Positions 8,779 through 17,781 of a DNA stretch of 64,000 bases are shown here, one piece after another. Position 1 is the first letter of the stretch. Each line of letters starts with the position of its first letter. The notes under the pieces were generated by a model. It was not told where the DNA came from, did not search any database, and worked only from the letters and a program-made list of their open reading frames with translations. The position numbers and the translations under genes are program-made. Source of the DNA: Polynucleobacter sp. TSB-Sco08W16 (lineage in GTDB: Bacteria; Pseudomonadota; Gammaproteobacteria; Burkholderiales; Burkholderiaceae); contig NZ_CP061291.1 of assembly GCF_018687455.1 (NCBI RefSeq), positions 1,116,001 through 1,180,000 of the forward strand, in the 5' to 3' direction.

Positions 8779-9521
8779 CACGGCTTAAAGAACTACCCTT
8801 AACCGCTCTGCAGTTTTATGCAACTGCTCCATACCCATGCAGTTACCTACCGAATAAGACTGCCCGCTCTCAAGTAGCTACACCCTCGCATCTCATTCAT
8901 GCCGATGTTTATAACGAGCTTTTAAATGCAGGATTTCGTCGCAGCGGTCTGTATACCTACCGCCCATATTGCGATGAATGCAAGGCTTGTATTGCTACCC
9001 GTATTTTGGTGGATCAATTTAACCCTACGCGCAGTCAAAAGCGGGCCTGGAAAAAGCATGCTGGCCTAGAGGTCTTTGTTCTCAACTTAGGTTATCAAGA
9101 AGAACACTATCAACTCTATCAGCGCTATCAGAACGAACGCCATGCCGGTGGTGACATGGATAGCGATGACCAAGATCAGTACATGCAATTTTTATTGCAA
9201 AGCCGTGTCAACTCTCGGATTGTTGAGTTTAGAGATGGGCCTCATGATCCACATCCTGGTCGCCTTCGAATGGTGAGCATGATTGATATTTTGGAACAAG
9301 GTATTTCCTCGGTGTATACCTTCTACGATGCCACTGATAGCTCCGCTAGCTTTGGTAGCTACAGCATCCTCTGGCAAGTGGAACAGGCACGAGCACTACA
9401 CCTTCCCTATCTTTATCTTGGCTACTACATTCAAGAGAGTGAAAAGATGTCCTACAAGGCCAAGTTTCAGCCAATGGAAGGGCTAATCGACGATCATTGG
9501 CAACCACTGACTGGTTCATAA
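8775..9521 (+). CDS. bpt: Aspartate/glutamate leucyltransferase (Bpt)
   Basis: A 248-residue bacterial ATE-family protein that transfers leucine to N-terminal Asp or Glu. Family signals: PCSYLPNKTARSQVATPS near the N-terminus, GFRRSGLYTYRPYCDECKACIATRI with its paired cysteines, RNERHAGGDMDSDD-like YQRYQNERHAGG, and SSVYTFYDATDSSASFGSYSILWQ with YLYLGYYIQESEKMSYKAKF(Q)P. The ATG overlaps the aat stop. Together with aat it supplies the two secondary and tertiary destabilising-residue branches of the bacterial N-degron pathway. Confidence 0.95.
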   Translation: MTRLKELPLTALQFYATAPYPCSYLPNKTARSQVATPSHLIHADVYNELLNAGFRRSGLYTYRPYCDECKACIATRILVDQFNPTRSQKRAWKKHAGLEVFVLNLGYQEEHYQLYQRYQNERHAGGDMDSDDQDQYMQFLLQSRVNSRIVEFRDGPHDPHPGRLRMVSMIDILEQGISSVYTFYDATDSSASFGSYSILWQVEQARALHLPYLYLGYYIQESEKMSYKAKFQPMEGLIDDHWQPLTGS

Positions 9522-9530
9522 TATCTACCC

Positions 9531-10565
9531 ATGATCGATCGCTATTCTCTTTTACGCCCTTGGCTTTTTTGTCTTGACCCAGAAAAAGCCCACGACCTTA
9601 CCCTCAGCAATTTAGATCGTGCTCAGCGTTGGGGCTTGTTGAATCAGTTGATTACAAAACCAATTGCTGATCCACAGAAACTTTGTGGCATTACCTTTCC
9701 CAATCCAGTCGGTCTAGCTGCCGGCCTTGATAAGGATGGTAAACATATTGATGCGCTTGCCGCACTCGGATTTGGTTTTTTAGAAATTGGTACGGTCACT
9801 CCGCGCCCACAAGCAGGGAATCCAAAACCACGGATGTTTCGCCTACCAGAAGCACAGGCCATCATTAATCGCATGGGCTTTAATAATGATGGTGTAGAGG
9901 CATGCGTGACACGCGTGCGTCATTCACGCTTTTGGCAAGATGGCGGCGTACTAGGCTTAAACATTGGCAAGAATGCGACTACGCCCATTGAGAATGCGGC
10001 TAACGACTATGTGCAGGCGATGGAGGCTGTATATGACGTTGCTACCTATATTACCGTGAATATCTCTTCACCTAATACTCAGAATCTGCGTGCACTGCAG
10101 GGAGAAGAAATGTTGCGTGCATTGCTGGGCAGCTTAGATGATGCAAGAAAACGTTTGAGTGATCGCCATGGTGTTCGCAAACCCCTGTTTCTGAAAATTG
10201 CCCCCGATCTTGATCAAGGAGATATTCACCTGATTGCTGATCTCTTAATGGAGTTCGGAATAGATGCTGTGATTGCCACCAATACAACCATTGCACGCGA
10301 TGCAGTTCAAGGCATACAGCATGGCGAAGAAATGGGTGGACTTTCAGGTGCGCCTGTTCGTATTGCATCCAACGTCGTCATCAAAGCACTTAAGGCACGA
10401 CTTGCTAATCACTTACCAATTATTGGTGTAGGTGGTATTTTGTCGGGCGCTGATGCAAGAGAAAAGATCATGGCAGGAGCAAGCTTAGTGCAGCTCTACA
10501 GCGGCTTAATCTATCGAGGCCCAGATCTTGTCAATGAGTGCGCAAGAGCCTTAAGGCAGTCTTAA
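9531..10565 (+). CDS. pyrD: Quinone-dependent dihydroorotate dehydrogenase (class 2)
   Basis: A 344-residue FMN enzyme that oxidises dihydroorotate to orotate in pyrimidine synthesis and passes electrons to quinone at the inner membrane. The N-terminal amphipathic helix (LRPWLFCLDPEKAHDLTL) is the membrane-associating segment of class 2 enzymes. FMN and substrate sites: NPVGLAAGLDKDGK, NRMGFNNDG, VNISSPNTQNLR (catalytic serine), LKIAPDL, ATNTTI and GVGGILSGADA. It begins 9 bases after bpt and is the last gene of the plus-strand run that starts near base 1. Confidence 0.96.
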   Translation: MIDRYSLLRPWLFCLDPEKAHDLTLSNLDRAQRWGLLNQLITKPIADPQKLCGITFPNPVGLAAGLDKDGKHIDALAALGFGFLEIGTVTPRPQAGNPKPRMFRLPEAQAIINRMGFNNDGVEACVTRVRHSRFWQDGGVLGLNIGKNATTPIENAANDYVQAMEAVYDVATYITVNISSPNTQNLRALQGEEMLRALLGSLDDARKRLSDRHGVRKPLFLKIAPDLDQGDIHLIADLLMEFGIDAVIATNTTIARDAVQGIQHGEEMGGLSGAPVRIASNVVIKALKARLANHLPIIGVGGILSGADAREKIMAGASLVQLYSGLIYRGPDLVNECARALRQS

Positions 10566-10673
10566 ATACCTTAATAGCGCATTTCATTTGCCGGGATCGC
10601 ATCGAGAGTGTGCTTATGGGGTTCTTTTTCTATCAGATAGCATTTCATAATATGCAATATGGCATGGAATCGC

Positions 10674-10687
10674 TACAATAAGGCCTA
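10674..10687 (+). promoter_or_regulatory. Candidate -10 box close to the start of the IclR gene
   Basis: TACAAT at 10674-10679 ends only 7 bases before the ATG at 10687. If this is the true -10 element, transcription would begin at or next to the start codon and the message would be nearly leaderless. No convincing -35 hexamer is seen 16-18 bases upstream, and AAGG at 10680-10683 also lies in the gap, so this is a weak call. Confidence 0.3.
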
Positions 10688-11511
10688 TGAATTCAAGCAA
10701 AACTGTCAAAACCTCTAAATCCACCGGGGAAGTTGCTAAAACAGCTATCCAGGTAGTGGAGCGCATGATGAATTTGCTCGATGCCTTAGCCGAGCATGAA
10801 GAATCCAGTAGCCTCAAAAACCTAGCGGAGCAGACTGGTCTCCACCCTTCTACCGCTCATCGCATTCTGAATGACATGGTTGCCTGCAGACTAGTTGAGC
10901 GCGGTGATGGCGGCACGTATCGCCTGGGATTAAAACTGCTGGAGCTCGGTAATTTGGTGAAGGCAAGACTGTCTGTGCGTGAAGCTGCGCAAGTACCAAT
11001 GCGTACTCTGCATAAGCTAACTGGCGAGACTGTTAATCTTTCCGTGCGCCAAGGCGATGAAATTGTTTATGTTGATCGCGCCTATAGCGAACGGTCCGGC
11101 ATGCAGGTTGTGCGTGCTATTGGCGGAAGAGCGCCCCTACACCTGACCTCAGTTGGAAAACTATTCTTAGCTAGCGATGACGCTAATCAAGTTCGTGCAT
11201 ATGTCACCCGTACAGGACTGTCAGGCCACACACGCAACAGCATTACAGACTTAGCAAAGCTCGAATCTGAGTTGAATCATGTGCGCCGGGTTGGCAATGC
11301 ACGGGATGATGAAGAATTAGAACTCGGGGTAAGTTGTCTTGCTGCAGCTATTTTGGATGACACTGGAAAATTAGTCGCCGGCTTATCGCTGAGCGCTCCA
11401 ACCGATCGTATTCAAGCCGATTGGCTGCGATCGCTGCAGGATACCGCCCTTCAGATCTCGAAGGGCATGGGCTATAAACCTAAATCCGCTGAGCCAGGCA
11501 CATCCGCCTAG
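10687..11511 (+). CDS. IclR-family transcriptional regulator
   Basis: A 274-residue regulator. Residues about 25-90 form a winged helix-turn-helix (SLKNLAEQTGLHPSTAHRILNDMVACRLVERGDGGTYRLG), and the rest is the IclR effector-binding domain (GETVNLSVRQGDEIVYVDRA, HLTSVGKLFLAS, LGVSCLAAAILDDTGKLVAGLSLSAP). Members usually repress or activate a neighbouring catabolic operon, but the flanking genes are pyrD and a cell-wall peptidase, so its target is not apparent. It converges with the peptidase gene with 10 bases between stops and no visible terminator. Confidence 0.92.
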   Translation: MNSSKTVKTSKSTGEVAKTAIQVVERMMNLLDALAEHEESSSLKNLAEQTGLHPSTAHRILNDMVACRLVERGDGGTYRLGLKLLELGNLVKARLSVREAAQVPMRTLHKLTGETVNLSVRQGDEIVYVDRAYSERSGMQVVRAIGGRAPLHLTSVGKLFLASDDANQVRAYVTRTGLSGHTRNSITDLAKLESELNHVRRVGNARDDEELELGVSCLAAAILDDTGKLVAGLSLSAPTDRIQADWLRSLQDTALQISKGMGYKPKSAEPGTSA

Positions 11512-11521
11512 CGCAATCTCA

Positions 11522-12526
11522 TTACATTAAGCGGCGAATTGGCTGCGCGCCCGAAGGCATACGCTCATACCAATCACGTACACGTACTGCATCAGCAAAA
11601 CGGGATTGAGTACCAACAGAATCTAAGAACACCAACAGCAGTGGTGTGTTATTCACCTTGGCCTGCATCACCAAACATCTACCGGCCGCATTAATAAATC
11701 CCGTTTTTTGCAAGCCAATATCCATATCCCCTGAGCGCACCAGACGATTAGTGTTCAAGAATTTTTGTGGGCGGCCGGCAATGACAATGGTCATATCTGG
11801 CCAAGTTGAAAACTCACGAATCACTTTATATTGATAAGCCGCATTAAGCATGCGAGTTAAATCTTCAGCAGATGCCACATTCTCACTCGTCAAACCAGTT
11901 GGGTCTTCAAAGTGAGAGTGATCCATTCCCAAATCTTTTGCCTTGTGGTTCATAGCAGAAACAAACGCTGGCAGACCGCCTGGGTAGTTTCTGGCCAAGG
12001 TATAGGCAGCGCGGTTCTCAGAGGACATGAGGGCAAGATGTAATGCACCTTCGCGTGTGAGAACAGTACCCTCTGCTAAGCGTGAGTGCCTATAGATGTG
12101 TGCGTCTTCTGGATTAATGATGATGGTTTCATCCATGGGCAGTTTTGCATCAAGGACTACCATCGCCGTCATTAACTTGGTAATTGATGCAATAGGCAAA
12201 CTGACAGAAGGATTTTTTTCAAAGTACACATCTTTTGTGTCTTGATTGACCACCATCACAACACTGGATTTCAGATTGAGTTCATCGCGTTGTCCGCGTA
12301 ATCCCAAGGCTGTGGCCAAAGATGGTGGACCAGCAACCACCGGTGCATTAGAACGAGTAACTGTAACGCGAACCGCTTTAGGCTTCTTTGGAGACTTGAC
12401 TACAACCTTACTACTCTTGGTTTGCTTATCTTTATCTTTGCTGGCGGCTAATGCTGGCGCAATTTCTAATGCGCCACAGGCAAATACCAAGGTAAGAGCA
12501 AAGAGCCAAAAACGATTCAAACGCAT
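11522..12526 (-). CDS. pbpG: D-alanyl-D-alanine endopeptidase, PBP7 family
   Basis: A 334-residue serine peptidase of family S11 acting on peptidoglycan in the periplasm. Residues 1-28 are a signal peptide ending in ALA, followed by a Lys-rich linker (about 29-60). The three penicillin-binding motifs are present in order: SITK (catalytic serine, near residue 113), SEN in the loop MSSENRAAYTL, and KTG in LQKTGFINAAGRC. PBP7/8 enzymes cleave D-Ala-meso-DAP crosslinks. A DacA-type carboxypeptidase is the alternative, but the short length without a large C-terminal domain favours PBP7. Confidence 0.9.
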   Translation of the reverse strand: MRLNRFWLFALTLVFACGALEIAPALAASKDKDKQTKSSKVVVKSPKKPKAVRVTVTRSNAPVVAGPPSLATALGLRGQRDELNLKSSVVMVVNQDTKDVYFEKNPSVSLPIASITKLMTAMVVLDAKLPMDETIIINPEDAHIYRHSRLAEGTVLTREGALHLALMSSENRAAYTLARNYPGGLPAFVSAMNHKAKDLGMDHSHFEDPTGLTSENVASAEDLTRMLNAAYQYKVIREFSTWPDMTIVIAGRPQKFLNTNRLVRSGDMDIGLQKTGFINAAGRCLVMQAKVNNTPLLLVFLDSVGTQSRFADAVRVRDWYERMPSGAQPIRRLM

Positions 12527-12644
12527 TCCAAAATACCTTCCAAAACTTTCAACATACGGAATGATAATTAATTTCTAGATGAAAAACGGAATTATTCGCC
12601 CCATCTAGGTTATTTCAGTCCACCAGGTAAATCCTATTTCACCC

Positions 12645-13532
12645 CTACTCAGCAATCGTGGCTACGGTATTGACTTGACGAGCATTTACCAGCACAACAC
12701 CAGTCATTGTCAAACACAGGCCCAGCGCCATCATCAGAGTAAAAGGCTCATCAAACAACAACCAAGCCATCAGCGCAGTAGTTGGAGGGGTTAAGTACAG
12801 CAAACTGGTTACCTTAGTTGCAGCCCCTTTACGAATCATCATGAACAGCAGGCTAATAGAGCCAATTGATAAAGGAAAGATTGCCCATAGCAGTGCGCTA
12901 ATGACCGGAAGATTCCAAACCATCACACCTGTTTCGAAGAAGTACATACAAAAGAAACAAAGAAAGGCGGATACGCCAAACTGAATAGATGAGCCGGCCC
13001 GTAGATCAAATACCGGACAGTATTTCTTTTGATACAAGGTTCCAAAGGTAATGGATAACAATGCAGCAAACGCCAGCACATAGCTCACCAGGGGAATATG
13101 AGCAAAACCAATCTTTTCAGCAACCACCAAAGCAACACCAGCAAAACCAAATCCCAAGCCTATCCATTGGCGAGGCGATACTCTCTCTGAAATCCAGGCG
13201 GCGAACCAAGCTGTCAAAATAGGCTGGAGGCCAACAATGATGGCAACTAGCCCAGCCGTCATTCCTAGTCTTACCGCACACCAAACACCCAATAAGTATC
13301 CAAACTGAAGTAAGACCCCCGCAACTGCAATATGCTTCATTTGAGACCAGCTAGGCCAAGTGATGCGCCAGACTAAGCTCAGAGCTGCCATCGCCGCAAT
13401 AACACCCATAAATCGCCAAAATAGAAAGGTGGCTGGCTCTACGTAAGGCATCGCCAAACGTGCAATGACAAACCCAGTGCTCCAAATCAATACAAATAAG
13501 GGTGCAATAAGGTCGTCTTGGCTAAGCTTCAT
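12645..13532 (-). CDS. EamA/DMT-superfamily exporter
   Basis: A 295-residue inner-membrane protein with about ten hydrophobic segments arranged as two five-helix EamA repeats (FVLIWSTGFVIARLAMPYVEP at the start of the first repeat and the ASLLYLTPPTTALMAWLLFDEPF-like segment VTSLLYLTPPTTALMAWLLF late in the second). Such proteins export amino acids or other small metabolites; the substrate cannot be read from sequence. The gene stands alone; 118 bases separate its stop from the start of pbpG, on the same strand. Confidence 0.87.
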   Translation of the reverse strand: MKLSQDDLIAPLFVLIWSTGFVIARLAMPYVEPATFLFWRFMGVIAAMAALSLVWRITWPSWSQMKHIAVAGVLLQFGYLLGVWCAVRLGMTAGLVAIIVGLQPILTAWFAAWISERVSPRQWIGLGFGFAGVALVVAEKIGFAHIPLVSYVLAFAALLSITFGTLYQKKYCPVFDLRAGSSIQFGVSAFLCFFCMYFFETGVMVWNLPVISALLWAIFPLSIGSISLLFMMIRKGAATKVTSLLYLTPPTTALMAWLLFDEPFTLMMALGLCLTMTGVVLVNARQVNTVATIAE

Positions 13533-13637
13533 TGGTAACTTGCTGAAAATATTGGTTTTTTTGAATAATCAATGATTTTAGGCTCTTTTTTGAGATCACC
13601 CTCCAGCTGAAGCATTGACCCCTGCAGCCAACACACA

Positions 13638-13713
13638 TGATGCATCGCAATATGAGCGCCATATAATGGTGCATCAATCATTAGTTGACCCAATCTGATC
13701 AGGGGGTCATAGT
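13638..13713 (+). promoter_or_regulatory. Phasin promoter region with inverted repeat
   Basis: Upstream of the phasin gene, TATAAT lies at 13662-13667. It is flanked by the inverted pair TGATGCA (13638-13644) and TGCATCA (13670-13676), whose starts are 32 bases apart, about three helical turns. A second possible promoter is TTGACC (13685-13690) with CATAGT (13708-13713) at 17-base spacing. AGGGA sits 7 to 11 bases before the ATG. Binding by a PHA-responsive repressor such as PhaR is an inference only. Confidence 0.4.
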
Positions 13714-13748
13714 ACGAACAAGAAAACCACCCAAACTTAGGGACCGAG

Positions 13749-14294
13749 ATGAACTTGACGCCAGAACAAATCGCAGCGGCACAAAAAGCCAATTTAGAAA
13801 CTCTGACTGGCTTGACCAACCAAGCGCTGCAAAGCATTGAAAAATTGGTTGAACTCAATTTAGCAATTGCAAAGCAAAGTTTGAGTGATAGCGTAAACAA
13901 TGCTAAGAAAGCATTGGAAGTAAAAGATATTCAACAACTTCTTGCCCATCAGGCAGAAACCGTTCAACCTATCGCTGAAAAAATTATTTCTTATAGCCGT
14001 CATTTATATGAACTGGCTCATGAAACCCAAGACAGCTTCACTAAATCTGCTGAGAAGGAATTTGCAGCCGGTCAAAAGAAAATGAATGCGCTAGTTGAAG
14101 AATGGACTAAGAATGCCCCTCCCGGTTCTGATGTCGCCATTCAAACGCTCAAACATGCAATTGCATCAGCTAACAACGTTTATGAAACGAGTCAAAAGGC
14201 AGTTAAGCATGCCGTTGAAGTTGCGCAAACTAACATGAATACAGCAGCTGATACCGTTAGCAAGACTGCAAGCAAAGCATCTAAGAAAAAGTAA
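13749..14294 (+). CDS. phaP: Phasin family protein (polyhydroxyalkanoate granule protein)
   Basis: A 181-residue, mostly helical amphipathic protein of the betaproteobacterial phasin family. The N-terminus MNLTPEQIAAAQKANLETL and the repeated Ala/Lys/Glu-rich helices (FTKSAEKEFAAGQKKMNALVEEW) are typical; the tail is Ala/Lys-rich (KTASKASKKK). Phasins coat PHA granules and limit their size; some phasin-like proteins of this group serve other surface roles. No PHA synthase is in the window. It is monocistronic, followed at once by a strong terminator. Confidence 0.93.
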   Translation: MNLTPEQIAAAQKANLETLTGLTNQALQSIEKLVELNLAIAKQSLSDSVNNAKKALEVKDIQQLLAHQAETVQPIAEKIISYSRHLYELAHETQDSFTKSAEKEFAAGQKKMNALVEEWTKNAPPGSDVAIQTLKHAIASANNVYETSQKAVKHAVEVAQTNMNTAADTVSKTASKASKKK

Positions 14295-14315
14295 TCTCAA
14301 GAAGCTTTGTAGTGC

Positions 14316-14347
14316 AAAAGCCCCGATCTCTCGGGGCTTTTTCTTTT
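14316..14347 (+). terminator. Intrinsic terminator after the phasin gene, probably bidirectional
   Basis: AAAAGCCCCGA (14316-14326), a four-base loop, then TCGGGGCTTTT (14331-14341), an 11-bp perfect stem followed by further T residues (TTCTTTT). The A-run at the left gives a shorter T-run on the minus strand, so it can also end the aceE-aceF-lpdA transcript converging from the right. Confidence 0.93.
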
Positions 14348-14371
14348 GTGGTCCTTTGAAAGCTAAAGTTT

Positions 14372-16156
14372 TTAGGACTTCTTCTTAACTGGTGGCAAGT
14401 CTGTGCAGTGACCGTGAGCTGCCTCTGCAGCAAGACCTACTGACTCACCCAGAGTGGGATGTGGGTGAATGGTTTTACCAATATCGACTGCATCAGCGCC
14501 CATCTCAATAGCAAGACATACTTCGCCAATCAAATCGCCCGCATGGGTACCGACAATGCCACCACCAATAATGCGATGGGTTTTAGCATCAAAGATTAAT
14601 TTGGTGAAACCTTCATCACGACCATTGGCAATCGCACGACCACTAGCAGCCCATGGAAATAGTCCTTTTTCATAGGCAATATCTTGGGCCTTGCACTGCT
14701 CTTCAGTCAATCCAGCCCAAGCTACCTCTGGATCGGTATACGCAACCGATGGAATTTGCTTGGCATCAAAGTAAGATTTCTCACCTGCTGCTGCTTCAGC
14801 TGCAACGTGCCCTTCATGTACGGCCTTATGAGCCAACATTGGTTGACCAACCAAGTCACCAATCGCAAAGATGTTGGGGACGTTAGTACGCATTTGCTTA
14901 TCAACTGGAATAAAGCCACGTTCATCGACTTGCACACCTGCTTTATCAGCATCAATCTTCTTGCCGTTTGGAGTGCGACCAACGGCAACTAGAACTAAAT
15001 CATAGGTCTGTGGCTCAGCAGGTGCATTCTCACCCTCAAAACTGACTTGTATGCCGTCCGGCTTAACTTCAGCCTTAGCAGCACGGGTCTTGAGCATGAT
15101 CTTTTCAAAGCGTCCGGCATTGAACTTCTCCCAGACTTTTTCCAAATCACGGTCTGCACCGGCCATGAGGCCATCCATCATCTCAGCAATATCAATACGC
15201 GAACCCAAGGTGCTGTAGACCGTTGCCATCTCAAGACCAATAATGCCGCCACCGATGACTAACATTCTTTTCGGAATACTCTTTAGTAAGAGTGCTCCAG
15301 TGCTATCCACAATTCGAGGATCTTCTGGCAAGAAAGGCAACTTTACTGGTTGACTACCCGCCGCAATAATGGCCTTCTGAAAGCGCACTACTTCTTTTTG
15401 ACCTGTTAAGTCTTGGCCATCGCCACCCGTTAACTCCACTTCAACGTGGTTTGCGTCTAAGAAACGGCCTAAGCCACGCACAACTTTTACTTTACGCGCT
15501 TTAGCCATCCCAGCTAATCCACCAGTTAACTTGGCAATCACTGACTCTTTGTAACCACGCAATTGATCAATCTCAATCTTAGGCGCGCCAAAAGTGATGC
15601 CATGTTTAGCCATAGTCTTAACTTCATCCATGACAGAAGTGGTGTGCAGCAATGCTTTGGATGGAATACAGCCAACGTTCAAGCACACACCGCCTAAAGT
15701 GGCATAACGCTCTACGAGAACGGTATTCATACCCAAGTCAGCGCTACGGAATGCCGCGCTATAACCACCAGGGCCTGCACCCAGAACTAATACTTCACAC
15801 TCATGATCTACCTTACCGCTGTACTGACCTGCTTTTGGCGCTGGAGCTAGCGCAGCAGGCGGAGGTGTTTGTGCCGGAGTAGATATTGCTGGTATAGCAG
15901 CAGGTGCCGCTGAGGCAGCACTTGCCTCAATTTCAGCAATGACAGTTCCCTTGCTGACTTTGTCACCCAACTTGACAGCAATACTAGTAACCGTTCCGGC
16001 AGCATCTGCTGGAACTTCCATAGTGGCTTTGTCTGATTCAAGCACCAGCAAGGGCTGCTCCTTTTCAATGACATCACCAACTTTAATCAATACTTCAATT
16101 ACTGGGACATCTGAGTAATCGCCAATATCCGGAACGAGGATTGTTTGCTTAGCCAT
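14372..16156 (-). CDS. lpdA: Dihydrolipoyl dehydrogenase (PDH E3) with N-terminal lipoyl domain
   Basis: A 594-residue E3 subunit of pyruvate dehydrogenase. Residues 1-80 are a lipoyl domain (ESDKATMEVP, lipoyl lysine near 44), then an Ala/Pro-rich linker (about 82-112), then the FAD/NAD flavoprotein. The redox disulfide is GGVCLNVGCIPSKALLH, the NAD-binding motif GGGIIGLEMATVY, the FAD motif VPNIFAIGDLVGQPMLAHKA, and the C-terminal acid-base histidine HPHPTLGE. It reoxidises dihydrolipoamide with NAD+. The extra lipoyl domain on E3 is known in several Gram-negatives, including Neisseria and Burkholderiales. GGAGG precedes the ATG, 9 bases after aceF. Confidence 0.97.
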   Translation of the reverse strand: MAKQTILVPDIGDYSDVPVIEVLIKVGDVIEKEQPLLVLESDKATMEVPADAAGTVTSIAVKLGDKVSKGTVIAEIEASAASAAPAAIPAISTPAQTPPPAALAPAPKAGQYSGKVDHECEVLVLGAGPGGYSAAFRSADLGMNTVLVERYATLGGVCLNVGCIPSKALLHTTSVMDEVKTMAKHGITFGAPKIEIDQLRGYKESVIAKLTGGLAGMAKARKVKVVRGLGRFLDANHVEVELTGGDGQDLTGQKEVVRFQKAIIAAGSQPVKLPFLPEDPRIVDSTGALLLKSIPKRMLVIGGGIIGLEMATVYSTLGSRIDIAEMMDGLMAGADRDLEKVWEKFNAGRFEKIMLKTRAAKAEVKPDGIQVSFEGENAPAEPQTYDLVLVAVGRTPNGKKIDADKAGVQVDERGFIPVDKQMRTNVPNIFAIGDLVGQPMLAHKAVHEGHVAAEAAAGEKSYFDAKQIPSVAYTDPEVAWAGLTEEQCKAQDIAYEKGLFPWAASGRAIANGRDEGFTKLIFDAKTHRIIGGGIVGTHAGDLIGEVCLAIEMGADAVDIGKTIHPHPTLGESVGLAAEAAHGHCTDLPPVKKKS

Positions 16157-16165
16157 AAACCCTCC

Positions 16166-17767
16166 TTACAGCGAAGCACGACGGAAGTCGGCTAAGAGTT
16201 GTGCAATATACACATTAAAACGTGTTGCCAATGCGCCATCAATCACGCGATGATCTGCAGAGAGTGATAATGGGCAAACAAGGCGAGGCACAAATTGCTT
16301 GCCATCCCAAACTGGCTTCATAGCAGCTTTGCTAACACCTAAGATTGCCACTTCAGGCGCATTCACAATCGGAGAGAAGTAGGTGCCGCCAATGCCGCCT
16401 AATGAAGAAATAGTGAAGCTAGCGCCTTGCATTTGATCTGGCTTCAATTTGCCATCACGCGCAAGGGCAGCCAACTCAGAAGTCTCTTTAGCCAATTCAA
16501 AGATGCCTTTCTTATCTGCGTCTTTAATCACTGGCACAACCAATCCTGTCGGCGTATCTGCAGCGAAGCCAATGTTGAAGTACTTCTTGAGAATCAGATC
16601 ATCACCATCGAGTGAGCTATTGAACTCAGGGTATTTCTTTAGAGCAGCAACAGCCGCTTTCATTAAGAAAGCGAGCATCGTAATTTTGACGCCCTTCTTC
16701 TCATTCTCTTTATTAGTGAGCACACGGAAGGCTTCTAAATCGGTAATGTCAGCATCTTCGTGATAAGTAACCGCAGGAATCATCACCCAGTTACGGCCTA
16801 AGTTCGCTGCAGTGAGTTTCTTAATACGATTTAATGGTTGACGCTCAATCTCACCAAACTTCGTGAAATCAACCTTTGGCCATGGGATTAAATTCAGACC
16901 GCCCAAGCTACCGCCGCTTGAGGCTGCGGCTGGACTGCCAGCGCCGCCGCTCATGGCTGCTTTTACAAAAGCTTGTACATCTTCTTGGGTAATCCGTCCT
17001 TTAGGACCAGAACCGCTTACTTGAGTAATGGTGACGCCGAGCTCACGCGCAAACTTGCGTACGGATGGACTAGCGTGACTGACTCCTGCATCCGCTGGTG
17101 GAGGCGTATTGCTAATTGGTGGAGGAGCTGGCGCTCTTGGAATGGGGGGCTCCACTGTTTTTGCTACCGGAGTTACCGGGGCTGGGACAGCTGCAGCAGG
17201 CGCAGCAGCAGGCGATCCACTTTCTAGAATCACGACAACAGATCCCTCAGAAAGACTATCGCCGACTTTGACTTTGACTTCTTTGACTATGCCCGAGTGA
17301 GATGAAGGCACATCCATCGTGGCCTTGTCTGATTCCAGTACAACAATGGATTGCTCTTTCTCAACCTGATCACCAGCTTTTACTAAAACTTCAATGACAG
17401 GTACATCTTTATAGTCGCCGATATCCGGAACCTTAATTTCAATCGCTCCGCCACCTGAATTTACGGGTGCTGCTGCACTTACTGCCGCAGTTGGAGTACT
17501 GGCTACTACTGGCGCTGACACTGCCGCACCCTCTTCCAGAGTAATGACTACAGAACCCTCGGAAAGGTTATCGCCAATCTTGACTTTGACTTCCTTCACT
17601 ACACCAGAGTGCGATGAAGGGACATCCATCGTGGCCTTGTCAGATTCCAGAACAACAATAGATTGCTCTTTCTCGACTAAATCACCTGGCTTAACAAGAA
17701 CCTCAATGACAGGTACATCTTTATAGTCACCAATGTCCGGAACTTTGATTTCAATTATTTGACTCAT
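16166..17767 (-). CDS. aceF: Pyruvate dehydrogenase E2, dihydrolipoamide acetyltransferase (two lipoyl domains)
   Basis: A 533-residue E2 core subunit. Two nearly identical lipoyl domains (residues about 5-79 and 109-183, lipoyl lysines K44 and K148 in ESDKATMDVP) are joined by Ala/Pro/Val-rich hinges. A peripheral-subunit-binding domain follows (ASPSVRKFARELGVTI...GSGPKGRITQEDV, about 240-275), then the catalytic domain, with LSADHRVIDGALATRF carrying the catalytic His near the C-terminus. It transfers the acetyl group from lipoamide to CoA. Together with aceE upstream (14 bases) and lpdA downstream (9 bases) it forms one operon. Confidence 0.97.
   Translation of the reverse strand: MSQIIEIKVPDIGDYKDVPVIEVLVKPGDLVEKEQSIVVLESDKATMDVPSSHSGVVKEVKVKIGDNLSEGSVVITLEEGAAVSAPVVASTPTAAVSAAAPVNSGGGAIEIKVPDIGDYKDVPVIEVLVKAGDQVEKEQSIVVLESDKATMDVPSSHSGIVKEVKVKVGDSLSEGSVVVILESGSPAAAPAAAVPAPVTPVAKTVEPPIPRAPAPPPISNTPPPADAGVSHASPSVRKFARELGVTITQVSGSGPKGRITQEDVQAFVKAAMSGGAGSPAAASSGGSLGGLNLIPWPKVDFTKFGEIERQPLNRIKKLTAANLGRNWVMIPAVTYHEDADITDLEAFRVLTNKENEKKGVKITMLAFLMKAAVAALKKYPEFNSSLDGDDLILKKYFNIGFAADTPTGLVVPVIKDADKKGIFELAKETSELAALARDGKLKPDQMQGASFTISSLGGIGGTYFSPIVNAPEVAILGVSKAAMKPVWDGKQFVPRLVCPLSLSADHRVIDGALATRFNVYIAQLLADFRRASL
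17219..17755 (-). repeat. Internal direct repeat in aceF encoding two lipoyl domains
   Basis: Bases 17531-17755 and 17219-17443 are two copies of about 225 bp, offset by 312 bp, each coding one lipoyl domain. The nucleotide sequences remain alike through long stretches (for example the region around CATCCATCGTGGCCTTGTC in both), so the duplication is recent or kept similar by gene conversion. Confidence 0.85.
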
Positions 17768-17781
17768 GAATTAATCTCGTA

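Noticed and set aside
13529..13900. Minus-strand open frame of 123 codons across the phasin promoter and 5' end
   Set aside because: It overlaps a recognisable phasin gene and its promoter region, and the predicted protein matches nothing I know.
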